Positions 16,130 to 23,337 of a stretch of 27,274 nt of DNA are shown one piece after another. The first letter of the stretch is position 1. Each line of letters opens with the position of its first letter. The translations under genes were made by a program, and so were the position numbers. The notes beneath the pieces are model-generated. The model was not told where the DNA came from. It saw nothing but the letters and a program-made list of their open reading frames with translations, and did no database searches. Origin of the DNA: an uncultured Campylobacteraceae bacterium (GTDB lineage: Bacteria; Campylobacterota; Campylobacteria; Campylobacterales; Arcobacteraceae); contig CAJXPH010000008.1 in the NCBI GenBank assembly GCA_913057765.1, positions 1 to 27,274 on the forward strand. Reading direction: 5' to 3'.

Positions 16130-16151
16130 TGAGGGGAAATTAATCCCCTCA
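16130..16151 (-). terminator. Intercistronic hairpin between orf50 and nirS
   Basis: An 8-bp GC-rich stem TGAGGGGA/TCCCCTCA (16130-16137 with 16144-16151) starts six bases after the orf50 stop codon. On the minus strand it is followed by CAATTTAAG, a weak U-tract, so partial termination or a processing boundary is likelier than a full stop. Confidence 0.5.
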
Positions 16152-16156
16152 GTTTT

Positions 16157-16309
16157 CTAAGCTTCTTCTTCTAATCTTTTCTTCTCAGATTTATAAATCC
16201 AAAACATTGGAAGTATAATTATCGTGTGAAGAAATAGAGTTAAAGTTAATGGACCTTGATTTAACGTACCAAAAATACTAGGTACTAGGTCTGTAAATGG
16301 TTCAAACAT
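16157..16309 (-). CDS. Small single-helix membrane protein between norB and nirS (orf50)
   Basis: This 50-residue ORF runs from an ATG at 16309 to a TAG at 16157. A strong AAGGAGAA ribosome binding site lies at ideal spacing, and the gene begins 10 bases after the norB stop codon. The protein has a polar N-terminus (MFEPFTDLVPS), one transmembrane helix (about 20-38, LTLTLFLHTIIILPMFWIY) and a charged tail ending KRLEEEA. Small single-span subunits of this sort accompany many heme-copper oxidases (CcoQ-like). I infer a NorCB or NirS accessory protein; no family name can be assigned. Confidence 0.8.
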   Translation of the reverse strand: MFEPFTDLVPSIFGTLNQGPLTLTLFLHTIIILPMFWIYKSEKKRLEEEA

Positions 16310-16319
16310 TTTATTCTCC

Positions 16320-17744
16320 TTATCTTATGTGTCTTGCACTTTTTGAAGTAGTTAGTAAATCTTTAATTAAGAATACAAACCCAACAAAAGTAACTACACC
16401 CATTGCAAGTCTCCATCCAAGACCTTGAACAAACCATACGAAGTCTTGAGATACAAAGTATGCTTCCCATGTAGCACCCATTTGAGCTCTCTCAACTAGT
16501 ACTTGTCCGTATCCTGCAACAGTTAATGCAACTGTCATACCCATTACACCAATAGTAATTAAAGAGATAGCCATTTTAGAATCAAAAGTAGCTCTCATTT
16601 GTTTAATACCATGATGACCTTGAACACCGATGTAGATCATACCAATTAAAATTGTAGCGTATGCCCCAAAGAATGCTAAGTGACCGTGAGCAGATGTAAA
16701 CTGCGTACCGTGTGTATAAATATTTACTTGTGGTAATGTGTGGAAGAATCCCCAGATACCAGCACCTAAGAAGTTACCAAATGCATTTGTAACAAACCAT
16801 GCAAATGCAGGTGAGTTAGTCATCATTTTTTCTGATGTAGCACCGTTAGTCTCATGGATACCAGTTTCTTTACCCCAATCGTAAATAACGTGAACGAACA
16901 TTGCAACTAATGGAACAGGTTCTAATGCAGAGAATAGAGCACCAATTTCCCACCAGTATTCAGGAGTACCGATCCAGAAATAGTGATGACCCATACCTAA
17001 GATTCCAGATCCAAATAACATTGAAACTTCAATCCATAGCCACATTTCAACTACTTCTCTTCTTGCACCGATCATTTTGATTAATCCGTATGCAGCTAAA
17101 CAACCAACAAATACTTCCCAAGTTGCTTCAACCCATAAGTGAATTACCCACCACCACCAGTATTGATCCATAGAGATATTATCTGTAAAGAACATACCAG
17201 CAAGGTATAAACCTGCAAGTGCTAAAACGTCAGCCATAAGTACAGTTACAATACCAGTTTGCTTACCTTTCATTGCCGTAGCAAAAAGGTTGAATACAAA
17301 AACAAGTACAACAACAACGATACCAATATCAGCCCATCTTGGAGCTTCAATATACTCTCTACCTTCGTTAATTAACCAGATAGTAGACTCAGCAGCTGGT
17401 CCAACTTGAACAATAATATATACTAAAACAACAACTGTAACAGCAGCAGTTAATACATAGAAACCTAATTTACCGATTTTGATACCAACAGTCTCAATAC
17501 CAGTTTCTTCTGGTAATAAGTAGTATACAGAACCAATCATTGCGTAAAGCATCCATACAACTAATGCATTAATGTGAACCATTCTTGCAACAGAAAAATC
17601 GAAGATTTCAAAAAGAAAACTTGGATATAAGAATTGTGTTGCTGCAATAAGACCCATTAGTAATTGTGCACCAAATAAAACAGCAGCTACAAAAAAGTAG
17701 TTAATACCTAATTTTTGAGATTCAAATTTTAAATTACTTGCCAT
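16320..17744 (-). CDS. norB: Nitric oxide reductase subunit B
   Basis: This membrane cytochrome b subunit reduces 2 NO to N2O. It has 474 residues and about 12 helices. Visible ligands are the low-spin heme histidines in ARMVHINALVVW and AHGHLAFFGAY, and the FeB histidines in VIHLWVEATWEVF and GMGHHYFWIGTPEYWW. Conserved glutamates occur in ATWEVF and ALEPVPL. Length and lack of a quinol-oxidising extension indicate the cytochrome c-dependent cNOR, consistent with norC next to it. GGAGCT precedes the ATG, which lies inside norC (11-base overlap). No norD or norQ follows. Confidence 0.97.
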   Translation of the reverse strand: MASNLKFESQKLGINYFFVAAVLFGAQLLMGLIAATQFLYPSFLFEIFDFSVARMVHINALVVWMLYAMIGSVYYLLPEETGIETVGIKIGKLGFYVLTAAVTVVVLVYIIVQVGPAAESTIWLINEGREYIEAPRWADIGIVVVVLVFVFNLFATAMKGKQTGIVTVLMADVLALAGLYLAGMFFTDNISMDQYWWWWVIHLWVEATWEVFVGCLAAYGLIKMIGARREVVEMWLWIEVSMLFGSGILGMGHHYFWIGTPEYWWEIGALFSALEPVPLVAMFVHVIYDWGKETGIHETNGATSEKMMTNSPAFAWFVTNAFGNFLGAGIWGFFHTLPQVNIYTHGTQFTSAHGHLAFFGAYATILIGMIYIGVQGHHGIKQMRATFDSKMAISLITIGVMGMTVALTVAGYGQVLVERAQMGATWEAYFVSQDFVWFVQGLGWRLAMGVVTFVGFVFLIKDLLTTSKSARHIR

Positions 17745-18408
17745 GAATAGCTCCTGTTACACCATCTGTTTGCATTCTACCAAAGTTTCTTGGGAAACCA
17801 TTAGTATCAATAGATGACATGTGTTTTAAAAATGCTACTAATCCCATAGCTTCTTTTTCAGTAATACCTAAGTTAGGCATCATTCTCTCGTGAGTTGGAT
17901 ACTGAGAAGGATTCTGTAAGAATTTAGACATAGCTTCTTCTTTAGTTTTAGAATTTGTCATACCTAAGTATGGCCCATTTGGTCCCCATGCAGGATCTAA
18001 CCATGATTTAGTTAAATCTGGAGCGTAATAAGCACCATTACCAAGTAATGTGTGACAGTTCATACAGTTTTTAGCTTGAGAACCTAGTTTACCTAAGTGT
18101 AATAACTCTCTTGCTTCTTCTTCTGACCAATCATCTCTACCAAAGAATTTTTCTTTTTCACCAATAACTGGCACCTCATGACCTCTTTTGTCAGACATCT
18201 CATAAGTAATTTTATAATTAATTACTGTTGGACCTGGTACTCTTTTAGTAATACCATTTTTAAGATCTTCGTCTGTACCCATAGCAATTTGACCCATTGA
18301 GTCAAACGTAAGCCAAATTAATAGCATTGCTGCAAAACCAGTTACCCAACCTGCTGACCTTCGCCAGAAGGGAATACTAGTCCAAACCGAAACAGTTTTC
18401 TTTGACAT
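17734..18408 (-). CDS. norC: Nitric oxide reductase cytochrome c subunit
   Basis: NorC is the membrane-anchored c-type subunit that passes electrons to NorB. The protein has 224 residues: an N-terminal anchor helix at about 19-35, then a periplasmic domain with CMNCH at 115-119 and a methionine ligand in HERMMPNLGI. It is longer than the usual subunit of about 150 residues because of an insert of about 45 residues between the anchor and the heme domain. A full AGGAGG precedes the ATG. Its end overlaps norB by 11 bases; orf108 lies 14 bases upstream in the same operon. Confidence 0.95.
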   Translation of the reverse strand: MSKKTVSVWTSIPFWRRSAGWVTGFAAMLLIWLTFDSMGQIAMGTDEDLKNGITKRVPGPTVINYKITYEMSDKRGHEVPVIGEKEKFFGRDDWSEEEARELLHLGKLGSQAKNCMNCHTLLGNGAYYAPDLTKSWLDPAWGPNGPYLGMTNSKTKEEAMSKFLQNPSQYPTHERMMPNLGITEKEAMGLVAFLKHMSSIDTNGFPRNFGRMQTDGVTGAIHGK

Positions 18409-18422
18409 TTTTCCTCCTAATT

Positions 18423-18749
18423 TTATTGTTCGTATCTTTCTTCTGCACGCTGATTAATGTAATACCATAAGTGTGGTAATATTAAATAACACACCATACA
18501 TACCATTAATGCTTTAATAGTAAAATGATTACTTTGAATCGTTGTTGCAACGTAGTACATACAATATGTTTGTAAAAACCAAAAAACATATGCAAATGGT
18601 TGATATATGCTTTTTAGTTTTCCCATTTTCACTAGCGTGTAAATCGCCACATAAAAAAGTCCAAATAATAATACAGCTGAAGAAGCCAAAAATATTGGCA
18701 AAAAATCATCAAGTGCAATCTCTGGTCTAACTATCAAAATTGGTTCCAT
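18423..18749 (-). CDS. Three-helix membrane protein heading the nor-nir operon (orf108)
   Basis: This 108-residue protein has hydrophobic segments at about 17-40, 52-70 and 77-97, and a charged C-terminus (QRAEERYEQ). AAGGAGAA precedes the ATG. It is the first gene after the Crp/Fnr-type promoter and lies 14 bases before norC, so it belongs to the operon. I do not recognise its family. Position suggests a NorCB assembly or small-subunit role, which is attractive because the usual activation genes norD and norQ are missing here. Confidence 0.82.
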   Translation of the reverse strand: MEPILIVRPEIALDDFLPIFLASSAVLLFGLFYVAIYTLVKMGKLKSIYQPFAYVFWFLQTYCMYYVATTIQSNHFTIKALMVCMVCYLILPHLWYYINQRAEERYEQ

Positions 18750-18783
18750 ACTTTTTTCTCCTTTTAGTAAATATCAAGAACTA

Positions 18784-18832
18784 TGGAAAAATTTTAGTCT
18801 AAACTAACTTTAAATAAAATGACTTAAATCAA
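18784..18832 (-). promoter_or_regulatory. Crp/Fnr-type promoter of the orf108-norCB-orf50-nirS operon
   Basis: The palindrome on the minus strand is TTGATTTAAGTCAT (18832-18819), with a perfect left half and an imperfect right half. A -10 candidate TAAAAT (18796-18791) predicts a start at 18784, so the box centre lies at exactly -41.5. The leader to the orf108 ATG is about 35 bases. Confidence 0.6.
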
Positions 18833-18897
18833 TTTTTAAAGATTTTATTAAGAAATAGGGTTTTTATTTGTAAATTTGTGTAGAAAAAAGTAGCAGA

Positions 18898-18937
18898 AAA
18901 TTAATTCTTAGCTACTTTTACAGCTAAGAATTAATTT
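18898..18937 (-). terminator. Terminator overlapping the end of the PilJ-type receptor gene
   Basis: A perfect 16-bp inverted repeat (18898-18913 with 18922-18937, core TTCTTAGCT/AGCTAAGAA) with an eight-base loop contains the last codons and the stop codon of the receptor gene. On the minus strand it is followed by T-rich sequence, so it should end the crp-receptor transcript. Confidence 0.68.
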
Positions 18938-19906
18938 ATCTAATTCTGCTTTTAGTTCTTGAAGTTTTTGTGTTGAGTTAATTAAGTCTTCAGTTGATTG
19001 AATAACCATGTCTTCACTCTTGTTTAATTGTTTTGAAATATCTGCTGAGTTATTTAAATCATCAATAACTTTATCGAATTCATCGGTTATTTCTTCTAAT
19101 TTTAATGATGCATTTTTTGAGTGTTCTATTGCTTCTGCAGAGTAATCCATTGCAGAGTTTACTTTATCAATAAAACAGTTTAATGTATCAGTTGCTTGAA
19201 TAATTTCTGTTTCTGCTTCAATTTGAATTGGTTGTAAATGATCTCCATCAGACTGCATTAATTGTTGAGAATAATCAAAAAACTTTTTAGCATTTTTTTC
19301 CATAGTTTTTAATTGAGATAGACTATAAAGAATCAAGATAATAATCATAAAACCGAATCCATATTGAAAATATTTTATATATTCAGTTTTGTTTTCACTA
19401 TGAAGAGTATACATAGTTACCAAATTATCTACTTCTTGCAATAGGTTATTATTTGTATTATAAACAGAGTTAACGGTACTTTTAATAATTAATTCATTTT
19501 GATTTTGACCTCTAACAATTAAAAGTTCTTTAAATTTCTGAATATTTATATAAAAAGTATTCCAAAGGATTTCTATTTTTGCTATTTGTGAAGCTATATC
19601 CTCCGTAGGTGCTTTTGCAATGCCAATTAAAGGATTACCTTCTTTTAAAGAGTTTAAACTATAGATGAATTCTTCAGTTGCTGAATCAAGTTCTGTAGTA
19701 TTTTTTGAATTGTTATGATACAAATAAAAAATATTTTTAGAAATTCTTTGTGTTAACATCCTTTCTTTACCCGCAATGTTTATAATTAATGCATCTTTTT
19801 TATTTTTTGCATTTAAATATATAGTTGTTCCGACTATTGAAAGCATAAGAATAACGACTAATGCACCGATCACCCGAATTTTTGCTCTGATAGTATTTGT
19901 TGTCAT
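18908..19906 (-). CDS. PilJ/NarX-type membrane receptor without a recognisable output domain
   Basis: This 332-residue protein has TM1 at about 11-31 and TM2 at 183-198. The periplasmic domain opens with INIAGKERMLTQRI (42-55), the same motif as in the histidine kinase at 6473, and both carry an ENKT motif just before TM2 (171-174 here). The cytoplasmic part (about 200-332) is acidic and coiled-coil-like. The methyl-accepting signalling hairpin, HisKA, HATPase and GGDEF motifs are all absent. Its ATG overlaps the end of the upstream Crp/Fnr gene by four bases, implying coupled translation. Nitrate or nitrite sensing is inferred from the motif. It may be a degenerate chemoreceptor or a partner that modulates the kinase. 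Confidence 0.82.
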   Translation of the reverse strand: MTTNTIRAKIRVIGALVVILMLSIVGTTIYLNAKNKKDALIINIAGKERMLTQRISKNIFYLYHNNSKNTTELDSATEEFIYSLNSLKEGNPLIGIAKAPTEDIASQIAKIEILWNTFYINIQKFKELLIVRGQNQNELIIKSTVNSVYNTNNNLLQEVDNLVTMYTLHSENKTEYIKYFQYGFGFMIIILILYSLSQLKTMEKNAKKFFDYSQQLMQSDGDHLQPIQIEAETEIIQATDTLNCFIDKVNSAMDYSAEAIEHSKNASLKLEEITDEFDKVIDDLNNSADISKQLNKSEDMVIQSTEDLINSTQKLQELKAELDKLILSCKSS

Positions 19907-20580
19907 ACTCCTACTCCTCTAAATGTAGAGATGAGCATCTCCACATTTAATATATTTACATTTCCTTCAGTTACTTCTATTGTTTCATTTCTTGTTAATC
20001 TTTTTAAAACTCTTGATAAAGTTTCTGGTTGAATATGAAGCATAAAAGATACTTCTTGTCTTTTTAATTTATTAAACATTTCTAAATCTTGATTTAACAT
20101 AAATGCAACTTTTGCCGTGGCATCAAAAACAAGTTCTCTATTTACAATACATTGTAATTGATGAGTTTTATCAAGAAGTGTATTCATCAATTTAATAGTT
20201 AAAATATTTTTATTTAAGAAAAGATTTTTAAATTTTTTATAATCAATAGATAATACAGATGAATCTTCTGTGAATTCCGCATTAGAAAAACAATAAATTG
20301 ATTCATCATCTAATCTTGTTAATTCAGAAATCATAGAATTCTTATAAACATGATAAAGAAAAATTTCGTTATCAAATTTATCTAGTTTATATATTTTAAG
20401 AAGTCCTGACACTAAAAACAGTATTTGTGTATTTGAATCACTTTCATAATATAGTATAGACTTTTTAGGATAAGAGACGACAGTTGATATTGATGTTAAT
20501 TGTTCTATTTGTCCATCATCTAGTTCATCAAAAAAATCTATTGACTTAATAGTATCTTGTATAGTAATTTCACACCTCAA
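19903..20580 (-). CDS. Second Crp/Fnr-family regulator
   Basis: This 225-residue protein has a cyclic-nucleotide-like barrel (about 12-120), a long helix, and a C-terminal HTH with IQPETLSRVLKRL (183-195). E186 and S189-R190 are the FNR/CRP residues that contact TGA half-sites. Its few cysteines do not form the FNR iron-sulfur arrangement. It is divergent from the paralogue at 8943 over most of the barrel. The start is uncertain: TTG at 20580 gives the longest frame but has only a weak ribosome binding site. It overlaps the receptor gene by four bases and is divergent from moaA. Confidence 0.85.
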   Translation of the reverse strand: MRCEITIQDTIKSIDFFDELDDGQIEQLTSISTVVSYPKKSILYYESDSNTQILFLVSGLLKIYKLDKFDNEIFLYHVYKNSMISELTRLDDESIYCFSNAEFTEDSSVLSIDYKKFKNLFLNKNILTIKLMNTLLDKTHQLQCIVNRELVFDATAKVAFMLNQDLEMFNKLKRQEVSFMLHIQPETLSRVLKRLTRNETIEVTEGNVNILNVEMLISTFRGVGV

Positions 20581-20603
20581 AATATTTTTTCTTTAAGGGA
20601 GTT

Positions 20604-20609
20604 TATAAT
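20604..20609 (+). promoter_or_regulatory. Candidate -10 element of moaA
   Basis: TATAAT lies 34 bases before the moaA start codon in the 62-base divergent gap. No Crp/Fnr palindrome sits at -41.5. The complementary strand reads TATTAT at almost the same place and could serve the divergent regulator gene. Confidence 0.4.
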
Positions 20610-20642
20610 ATGCTAACGAAATTTTTAATTAAGTAGGATGAT

Positions 20643-21605
20643 ATGTTAGTAGATGGATATGGAAGAGAAGTTGATTATTTAAGAGTTTCTGTTACAGAAA
20701 GATGTAATTTTAGATGTCAGTATTGTATGCCGGAGAAGCCATTTTCATGGGTTCCTAAAGAAAATTTATTATCATATGAAGATCTATTTAAATTTATAAA
20801 AGTAGCAATTGATGAAGGTGTAAAAAAAGTTAGAATTACTGGTGGAGAACCACTTTTAAGAGAAGGTTTAGATAACTTTGTAAGGATGATTTCAGAATAT
20901 AAGGATGATATTGACCTTGCTTTGACTACAAATGCTTATCTTTTACCTGGGTCAGCTCAAAAGCTTGCTGATGCAGGATTAAAAAGAATAAATGTATCTT
21001 TAGATAGTCTTATCCCTGAAGTTGCACATAAAATTGCGCAAAAAGATGTATTATCAACAGTTTTAAAAGGAATTCAAGCAGCAGATGATGCAGGACTTAA
21101 AATAAAAGTAAATTGTGTTCCAATGCAAGGTATAAATGATAGCGAACTATGTGACCTTTTAGAGTTCTGTAAACAAAAAAACTATCCAATAAGATTTATT
21201 GAGTTTATGGAAAATGATCATGCAGATAGTTCTGCAAAAGGTTATGATTCTATTCAAATACAAAATATATTAAAAGCAAAATATAAATTTGAAAAACTTG
21301 AAAGAACAGGAAGCTCTCCTTCTCAAGATTATAAAACAGATGATGGATATGTTTTTGGAATCATTGAACCTCATAAAGATGATTTCTGTGCCACGTGTAA
21401 TAGAATTAGATTAACTGCAAGTGGAGTTCTAATTCCATGTTTATATTTTGAAGATTCACAAAGTATAAAAGAAGCAATTCAAAATAATGAAATAGATAAA
21501 GCAGCTGCAATACTTAAAGATGTATTAGCAAATAAACCTGAAAAAAATAAATGGTCAGAAGATTCAACAGTTTCAGCTAGAGCATTTTATGAAACAGGTG
21601 GTTAA
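20643..21605 (+). CDS. moaA: GTP 3',8-cyclase MoaA (molybdenum cofactor synthesis)
   Basis: This radical SAM enzyme converts GTP to the cyclic precursor of molybdopterin. It has 320 residues. The first cluster uses C21, C25 and C28 (CNFRCQYC) and the second C249, C252 and C266 (CATCNRIR...LIPC). TGGEPLLRE (SAM-binding) and the C-terminal Gly-Gly required for activity are present. AGGATG precedes the ATG. It is a single gene followed by a terminator. Molybdenum cofactor is needed for nitrate reductase, which would supply the nitrite used by NirS; no nitrate reductase gene is in this window. Confidence 0.95.
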   Translation: MLVDGYGREVDYLRVSVTERCNFRCQYCMPEKPFSWVPKENLLSYEDLFKFIKVAIDEGVKKVRITGGEPLLREGLDNFVRMISEYKDDIDLALTTNAYLLPGSAQKLADAGLKRINVSLDSLIPEVAHKIAQKDVLSTVLKGIQAADDAGLKIKVNCVPMQGINDSELCDLLEFCKQKNYPIRFIEFMENDHADSSAKGYDSIQIQNILKAKYKFEKLERTGSSPSQDYKTDDGYVFGIIEPHKDDFCATCNRIRLTASGVLIPCLYFEDSQSIKEAIQNNEIDKAAAILKDVLANKPEKNKWSEDSTVSARAFYETGG

Positions 21606-21606
21606 G

Positions 21607-21632
21607 AAATAGGTTTTAAAAACCTATTTTTT
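21607..21632 (+). terminator. moaA terminator (bidirectional)
   Basis: A 9-bp stem AAATAGGTT/AACCTATTT (21607-21615 with 21621-21629) ends in six T on the plus strand. The stop codon of the convergent gene lies in its loop, so it probably serves both genes. Confidence 0.75.
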
Positions 21633-22431
21633 GTCGTTTCCCCATCTGCTTTAAAGATTTTAAATCCTCTTTTCTCGATACATTGTAAAATTCAACTACA
21701 TAACCAATTGCATTTGAACGTAGAAATATAAAACTATCTTTAATTGTATCTGACTTTACAAGAAATTCGTTGTTTGCATTTTTCTGTATATCTTTATACT
21801 CTGGATATAAATTTTCAATTTGAAGTCTTAACCCAAGAAACTCTTTTTTATTTTTAGAAATCACTCCTACAAAAAATGATTTACCATCTTTTTTAGTGAA
21901 AACTTGTTCTTCTTCCAACTTAATATTTAGGTCTTTTGTTAATTTCGCAAATTTAATATCTTGTTCATCACCTAAGTCATTATTTAATAAAAATTTACAA
22001 ATGTCTTCTGCTTTCTTTAATCCAAAATCATAAAAAAGTCCATCTGTTAAAATGATTTCTTCATCATTATTCATTTTGAATATAACTTGAAAAGATGAAT
22101 AAAAATTTCCAGTTAAGAAATTCACTTCAGTGATTACATCTTTTACATCACTTTTTTTAATAGAAGTTTTTTTATATAGTTTTTTGTTGTCATATATTTT
22201 CCAAGATATGTTTTCTTCATCAATTGTTATTTCAAAAGTTCTTTTTACTAGTAAAACATAAAATATAGAAGCAATTTGAAAAGCACTAAGTGCAAGAGTA
22301 GCAAAGAATAAAATAGAATAAATCTTTTCAGCTGATAGGTGGCCTTGATACATTACTGAAGCAAATAAAGTAAATGCCATAAGTATGAATAATTTATAAC
22401 CTAAGCCTTTGTCTAAAATAATTGTTTGCAT
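21616..22431 (-). CDS. Hypothetical membrane protein with N-terminal helix pair
   Basis: This 271-residue protein has two hydrophobic helices (about 12-29 and 38-61) followed by a soluble region of about 200 residues. The part just after the membrane (ITIDEENISWKIYDNKKLYKKTSIKKSDVKDV) looks like a PH-like/YcxB-type beta domain, a guess from pattern only. The C-terminal half is charged and unrecognised. AAGG precedes the ATG. A candidate extended -10 lies at 22463-22468. No functional link to the denitrification genes is evident. Confidence 0.72.
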   Translation of the reverse strand: MQTIILDKGLGYKLFILMAFTLFASVMYQGHLSAEKIYSILFFATLALSAFQIASIFYVLLVKRTFEITIDEENISWKIYDNKKLYKKTSIKKSDVKDVITEVNFLTGNFYSSFQVIFKMNNDEEIILTDGLFYDFGLKKAEDICKFLLNNDLGDEQDIKFAKLTKDLNIKLEEEQVFTKKDGKSFFVGVISKNKKEFLGLRLQIENLYPEYKDIQKNANNEFLVKSDTIKDSFIFLRSNAIGYVVEFYNVSRKEDLKSLKQMGKRQKIGF

Positions 22432-22462
22432 AAATTAAAACCTTTTTTTTTTCTAAGGTATA

Positions 22463-22468
22463 TTTATA
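22463..22468 (-). promoter_or_regulatory. Candidate promoter of the 22431 gene
   Basis: The minus strand reads TTTTTGCTATAAA, close to the T-rich extended -10 common in Campylobacterota, and lies about 32 bases before the start codon. Confidence 0.4.
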
Positions 22469-22506
22469 GCAAAAAGTTCTGTTAGCTTCTTTAAAGTAAG
22501 AAATTT

Positions 22507-23157
22507 TTATATGTAAGAATCAAGAAGTTTCGTTTCTTGATGATTTTCATGTGAATTATCATTAAAAAGTTTAACCCCAGATTTTAAAAGTAGTTCTTGA
22601 TGAGTATTAGAGTAACTATTAATTAACTCTTCTTTGTCTTTTTTTCTTCTTTTTAAATTAGAATCTTTTGTGTATAAGGCTTCTTTATTTCTTTTATCAT
22701 ATTTAAACTTTTTTAAAAAAAGATTTTTTTCTAGAAGATATAATAATGAAAAAATTTCATCTTTATTTATATCTTTTGTTTCTTCAATATTTGTATTAGA
22801 TTTCATCCAGTAAAGTGTTGTAATTAAATCATGAGTTATATGATTAATTATATTTAATTTTTCTGCATAGTGGATTAGGTTAAATTCATTAATATTAAGC
22901 CATCTATCTTTTAAACTATTTCCATTTACATTAAAACTTTCTTTTTTTTCAAGAATTGATAGAAAGTTCTTTATTCCAAAATTTTCAATTCTTCTTTGAA
23001 TATTTATGATTATACTATTCCAGATAGCAAATAAAGAGTATGAGTACTTTTCAAGGTTAATTAATTCTACTGCTTCTTTTAAAGAATATATTTCTGACTC
23101 TTCTAAATTAAATAGTGGATCTTCCAAATTATTTAATAAAGATGGTACTTTACTCAT
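22507..23157 (-). CDS. Hypothetical soluble helical protein
   Basis: I do not recognise this 216-residue protein. It is rich in Asn, Lys, Leu and Ile, predicted mostly helical, with no signal peptide or membrane segment. The first 125 residues look like a compact helical domain (SLKEAVELINLEKYSYSLFA and HYAEKLNIINHITHDLITTL); the last 60 are polar and probably flexible, with a lysine/arginine patch (KRRKKDK). AAGGAT precedes the ATG and a TATAAT lies at 23189-23194, so it appears to be a single gene. Confidence 0.7.
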   Translation of the reverse strand: MSKVPSLLNNLEDPLFNLEESEIYSLKEAVELINLEKYSYSLFAIWNSIIINIQRRIENFGIKNFLSILEKKESFNVNGNSLKDRWLNINEFNLIHYAEKLNIINHITHDLITTLYWMKSNTNIEETKDINKDEIFSLLYLLEKNLFLKKFKYDKRNKEALYTKDSNLKRRKKDKEELINSYSNTHQELLLKSGVKLFNDNSHENHQETKLLDSYI

Positions 23158-23188
23158 AATATATCCTTTTCTTTAAATTAGATTAAAT

Positions 23189-23194
23189 ATTATA
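23189..23194 (-). promoter_or_regulatory. Candidate -10 element of the 23157 gene
   Basis: TATAAT on the minus strand, preceded by GTGT, lies about 31 bases before the start codon. Between here and 23330 I see only AT-rich sequence without a coding frame. Confidence 0.4.
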
Positions 23195-23337
23195 ACACAT
23201 TAATATAATATTTACAAGTAGTAATAAAAAAACAATCTTAAAAAAAATTTTTAATAGCTTTTCTCCTTCCTCGGACAGAACCTTTTCCTTAAATAAAGAG
23301 ACCTTTTTACTTAAACAAGTTTTAAAGTTTTTTTATA

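Noticed and set aside
18908..19906. Methyl-accepting chemotaxis protein
   Set aside because: The sensor part is PilJ-like, but the conserved signalling hairpin of chemoreceptors is absent from the C-terminal 130 residues.
22507..23157. HEPN-type toxin or defence protein
   Set aside because: The protein is helical and sits alone, but no R-x4-6-H motif, partner antitoxin or defence neighbours are visible.
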